Below are positions 62,206 to 64,000 of a stretch of 64,000 bases of DNA, one piece after another. The notes under the pieces were generated by a model. The model saw nothing but the letters and a program-made list of their open reading frames with translations. It searched no databases and was not told where the DNA came from. Position 1 is the first letter of the stretch. The number at the start of each line of letters is the position of its first letter. Source of the DNA: Mesostigma viride. Taxonomy: Eukaryota; Streptophyta; Mesostigmatophyceae; Mesostigmatales; Mesostigmataceae. The position numbers and the translations under genes are program-made. The DNA is taken from contig RPFO01001247.1 of the NCBI GenBank assembly GCA_009746045.1, positions 7,501 through 71,500 on the forward strand. Direction: 5' to 3'.

Positions 62206-63600
62206 TATTATACATTTATTAAAATTTATAATTACTTAACTAAATTAAATTAATTAAATAAAATTAAAAATTAAATTATAACATGTCTCCGTTGGGAGAT
62301 CACGTAGCACATATTCCTTGCTGGATGGATGGAGGTGGGCAAAGCCGCGTAATCGAACGAACCTAACTCTAATAGATCTATCTAGTCTAGAAAAATCCTA
62401 ACTACACTACTCAGCAAAACGCCCTTTCCGCTTGGGGGGAGGGGGCTTCAGTGCCCACAGGGGCTGGCGTGTGAGCCTGGACAATCTTCTGCCACCGCTT
62501 CTTGTTCTGCATGGCCGGCAGTCCAAAGAAGAGAGAGGGAGTAAATGCGGTGGTCGAACTGAGCTGGGACCACTAGGTCGGCCAGCAAGTCGGCCAGCAA
62601 CATGCATCTGGATGTAGTTCATGGCAGGCTCAGTACCTAGCTTTCTAGGAATGTCCTTGGGGCCAGCTAGGCCAGGTCAGGATGTGCCGCCCTGGTTGGC
62701 CATTGAAGCCGCTGGGGGCCGGCCAGACCAAGGGCGGTGTCGACCTGCATGACTGGTGCGAGCAAGATGTCAGTCCTACAAATGCTATCCTACGCTGCCT
62801 AATCTCGTCCGAAATGCGAGGCATACCCTGATACAAAGACTCTAATGACCTATGCTTGGAAAACCCTACATTCAGGACCTGTCGGAGCATCCTGTAAACC
62901 GTGCCGTCTAGCTTAGCCCCCAGTGTGTCCGTGAGTGTCCATGCCTCGGCGCCATACGTAAGCACCGTGAGGACGAGGACCTTGAAGAGCATGCGCTTAC
63001 GGTGCTCGCCCATGCAGGCCCTTCGAGCGCCAGTAGGTGTTGAGCGGACGGAGCCGGGCCCAGGCCAGGCCGATGCGGATGTCCACATCGTCGGCGGTGT
63101 CGGGGAGCATGCTCCCTAACAGCTAGTTTGAAGCGATCACGGAACGGGACCTCCGCCGGTCCCGTCGAGCAGGCGCGGCAGCGGTGGGCGACTGGAGGCC
63201 CCAATCATGCACCATCGCCTCAGTTTTGACACTAATCTCCAACCCCACCGCCGGCCCTTGCGCCTCCAAGCCCAGACAGTCCAGCCAGGTCTGAATGTGC
63301 TCGAGGCGCGATATGAGGGTGGTGTCATCCACATAAATCAGGTCGGCCAGGCGGTAGCCAGTGCCACCCCCGCCGTGCTCGCGCTCGTTAAGAATGTCCA
63401 AGCCGGGCTCGAACCCCTTAAGAGAAGTAAAGCGCGCATGTGCATGCCCGGCCCGGCCATGCATGACGTGATCCACGACAATAGTGAACAGATATTATGG
63501 GGACAGGACACAACCTTGCCACACCCCGTGGTGAAGGGGGAATGGTGGGGTGATGCCTTCCGCAGTCCGCACTACTGCCTGTTTCTTACTTATGTATTGT
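62206..63600 (-). mobile_element. LINE B: reverse-transcriptase remnant with 3' UTR and AT tail
   Basis: The minus strand reads GVWQGCVLSP (about 63530), VDHVMHGRAGHAHARF, then LADLIYVDDTTLISRL (about 63350-63300, RT catalytic motif). In other frames follow MLFKVLVLTVLTYGAEAWTL (about 62985-62930) and LGAKLDGTVYRMLRQVLNV, the polymerase thumb region. Downstream come the 3' untranslated segment shared with 61375-61680 and a tail at about 62210-62280 rich in TTAAATTAATTAAATAAAAT. Frameshifts show it is dead. It differs from LINE A (YADD versus YVDD, and different 3' ends), so two subfamilies are present. Confidence 0.8.
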
Positions 63601-64000
63601 ATGTATTCCCATCCAGTGACTAAAATTCAACGAGACAACCTGCGCTGGGCCAGAAATCTGGAGAATCCAGACCATGGTAGCTTGAGCCTGCGCCGGTATC
63701 GATATTTTCCACGTTTTCGAGTATAACCCCATCTAGCTAGTGACTACCGCACCTCACCTTTGTAGCATAAGCTATGCGGCGAAAGTTGGTGCGAGAGGTC
63801 CCCAGTTCGATTCCGGTCGGATTCATTTGCAGATCGCGTTTTTCCGCGTTTTCCGCGGACCGGCACTGAACGCAAATGGTTTTCACCTTTGCGGCGTGCC
63901 TGATCAGAATATACGCTGGGCTGATTTCGATAGTACCGGCTACGCCCCCTTCTAATAAAGGAGGTTCCAGCCGTGTTCAGCCCGTCTCACGTTGCGAGAC
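63601..64000. other. Repeat-derived end of window
   Basis: Positions 63748-63775 (CCTCACCTTTGTAGCATAAG) recur in reverse at 50665-50690 and in a diverged form at 51326-51350. AGTTCGATTCCGG at 63804-63816 resembles a pol III B box, as in tRNA-derived SINEs, but no full tRNA can be folded by eye. No gene is supported. Confidence 0.4.

Overview
This is a nuclear window from a eukaryote with many introns. The protein-coding part has four genes with GT-AG introns, mostly several hundred bases to several kilobases long. Two observations point weakly to the green lineage, probably a green alga. The first is a clear multi-exon relative of plant inositol-phosphorylceramide glucuronosyltransferase (IPUT1/PGSIP6). 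The second is a short TTTAGGG-type motif. Long low-complexity insertions inside conserved enzyme domains are also common in green algae. I cannot name the species.

Layout. Positions 1-1724 are one uninterrupted (CAT)n array. Positions 2536-5236 are one long tetranucleotide array made of successive (CAGT)n, (CAGG)n and (CGGA)n blocks. On the minus strand, 8350-5701 encodes a ZGRF1/Mte1-like DUF2439 protein (genome-stability family) without a visible helicase domain. On the plus strand, 9792-20724 encodes a membrane-anchored acid-sphingomyelinase-like metallophosphoesterase in ten exons. Positions 20725-23530 hold repeats, including a MITE with perfect terminal inverted repeats. On the minus strand, 33853-23537 encodes a 756-residue golgin-like coiled-coil protein in thirteen exons, all twelve introns being phase 0. 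Divergently, on the plus strand, 34839-49458 encodes an IPUT1-like GT8 glycosyltransferase with a C-terminal multispanning membrane region, in twelve exons; one intron contains about 3.7 kb of minisatellite. From about 49.5 kb to the end the window is a graveyard of non-LTR retrotransposons. It holds two degenerate minus-strand LINEs with endonuclease and reverse-transcriptase remnants, a 2.0-kb ORF1-only element with a 13-bp target-site duplication inserted into one of them, a 5'-truncated relative with a 9-bp duplication, and several 3'-end fragments with (TTAA)n tails.

How the genes relate. Two genes could act on sphingolipids in the secretory pathway (the IPUT1-like transferase and the sphingomyelinase-like phosphodiesterase), and the golgin-like protein would belong to the Golgi. 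This is ordinary eukaryotic gene order, and I see no evidence for an operon-like system. The exon models come from reading splice sites, phase compatibility and family resemblance, not from transcripts. The most interesting signals are the nested retroelement history with readable target-site duplications, the MITE, the phase-0 gene, the in-frame insertions in catalytic domains, and the extreme satellite load in introns.
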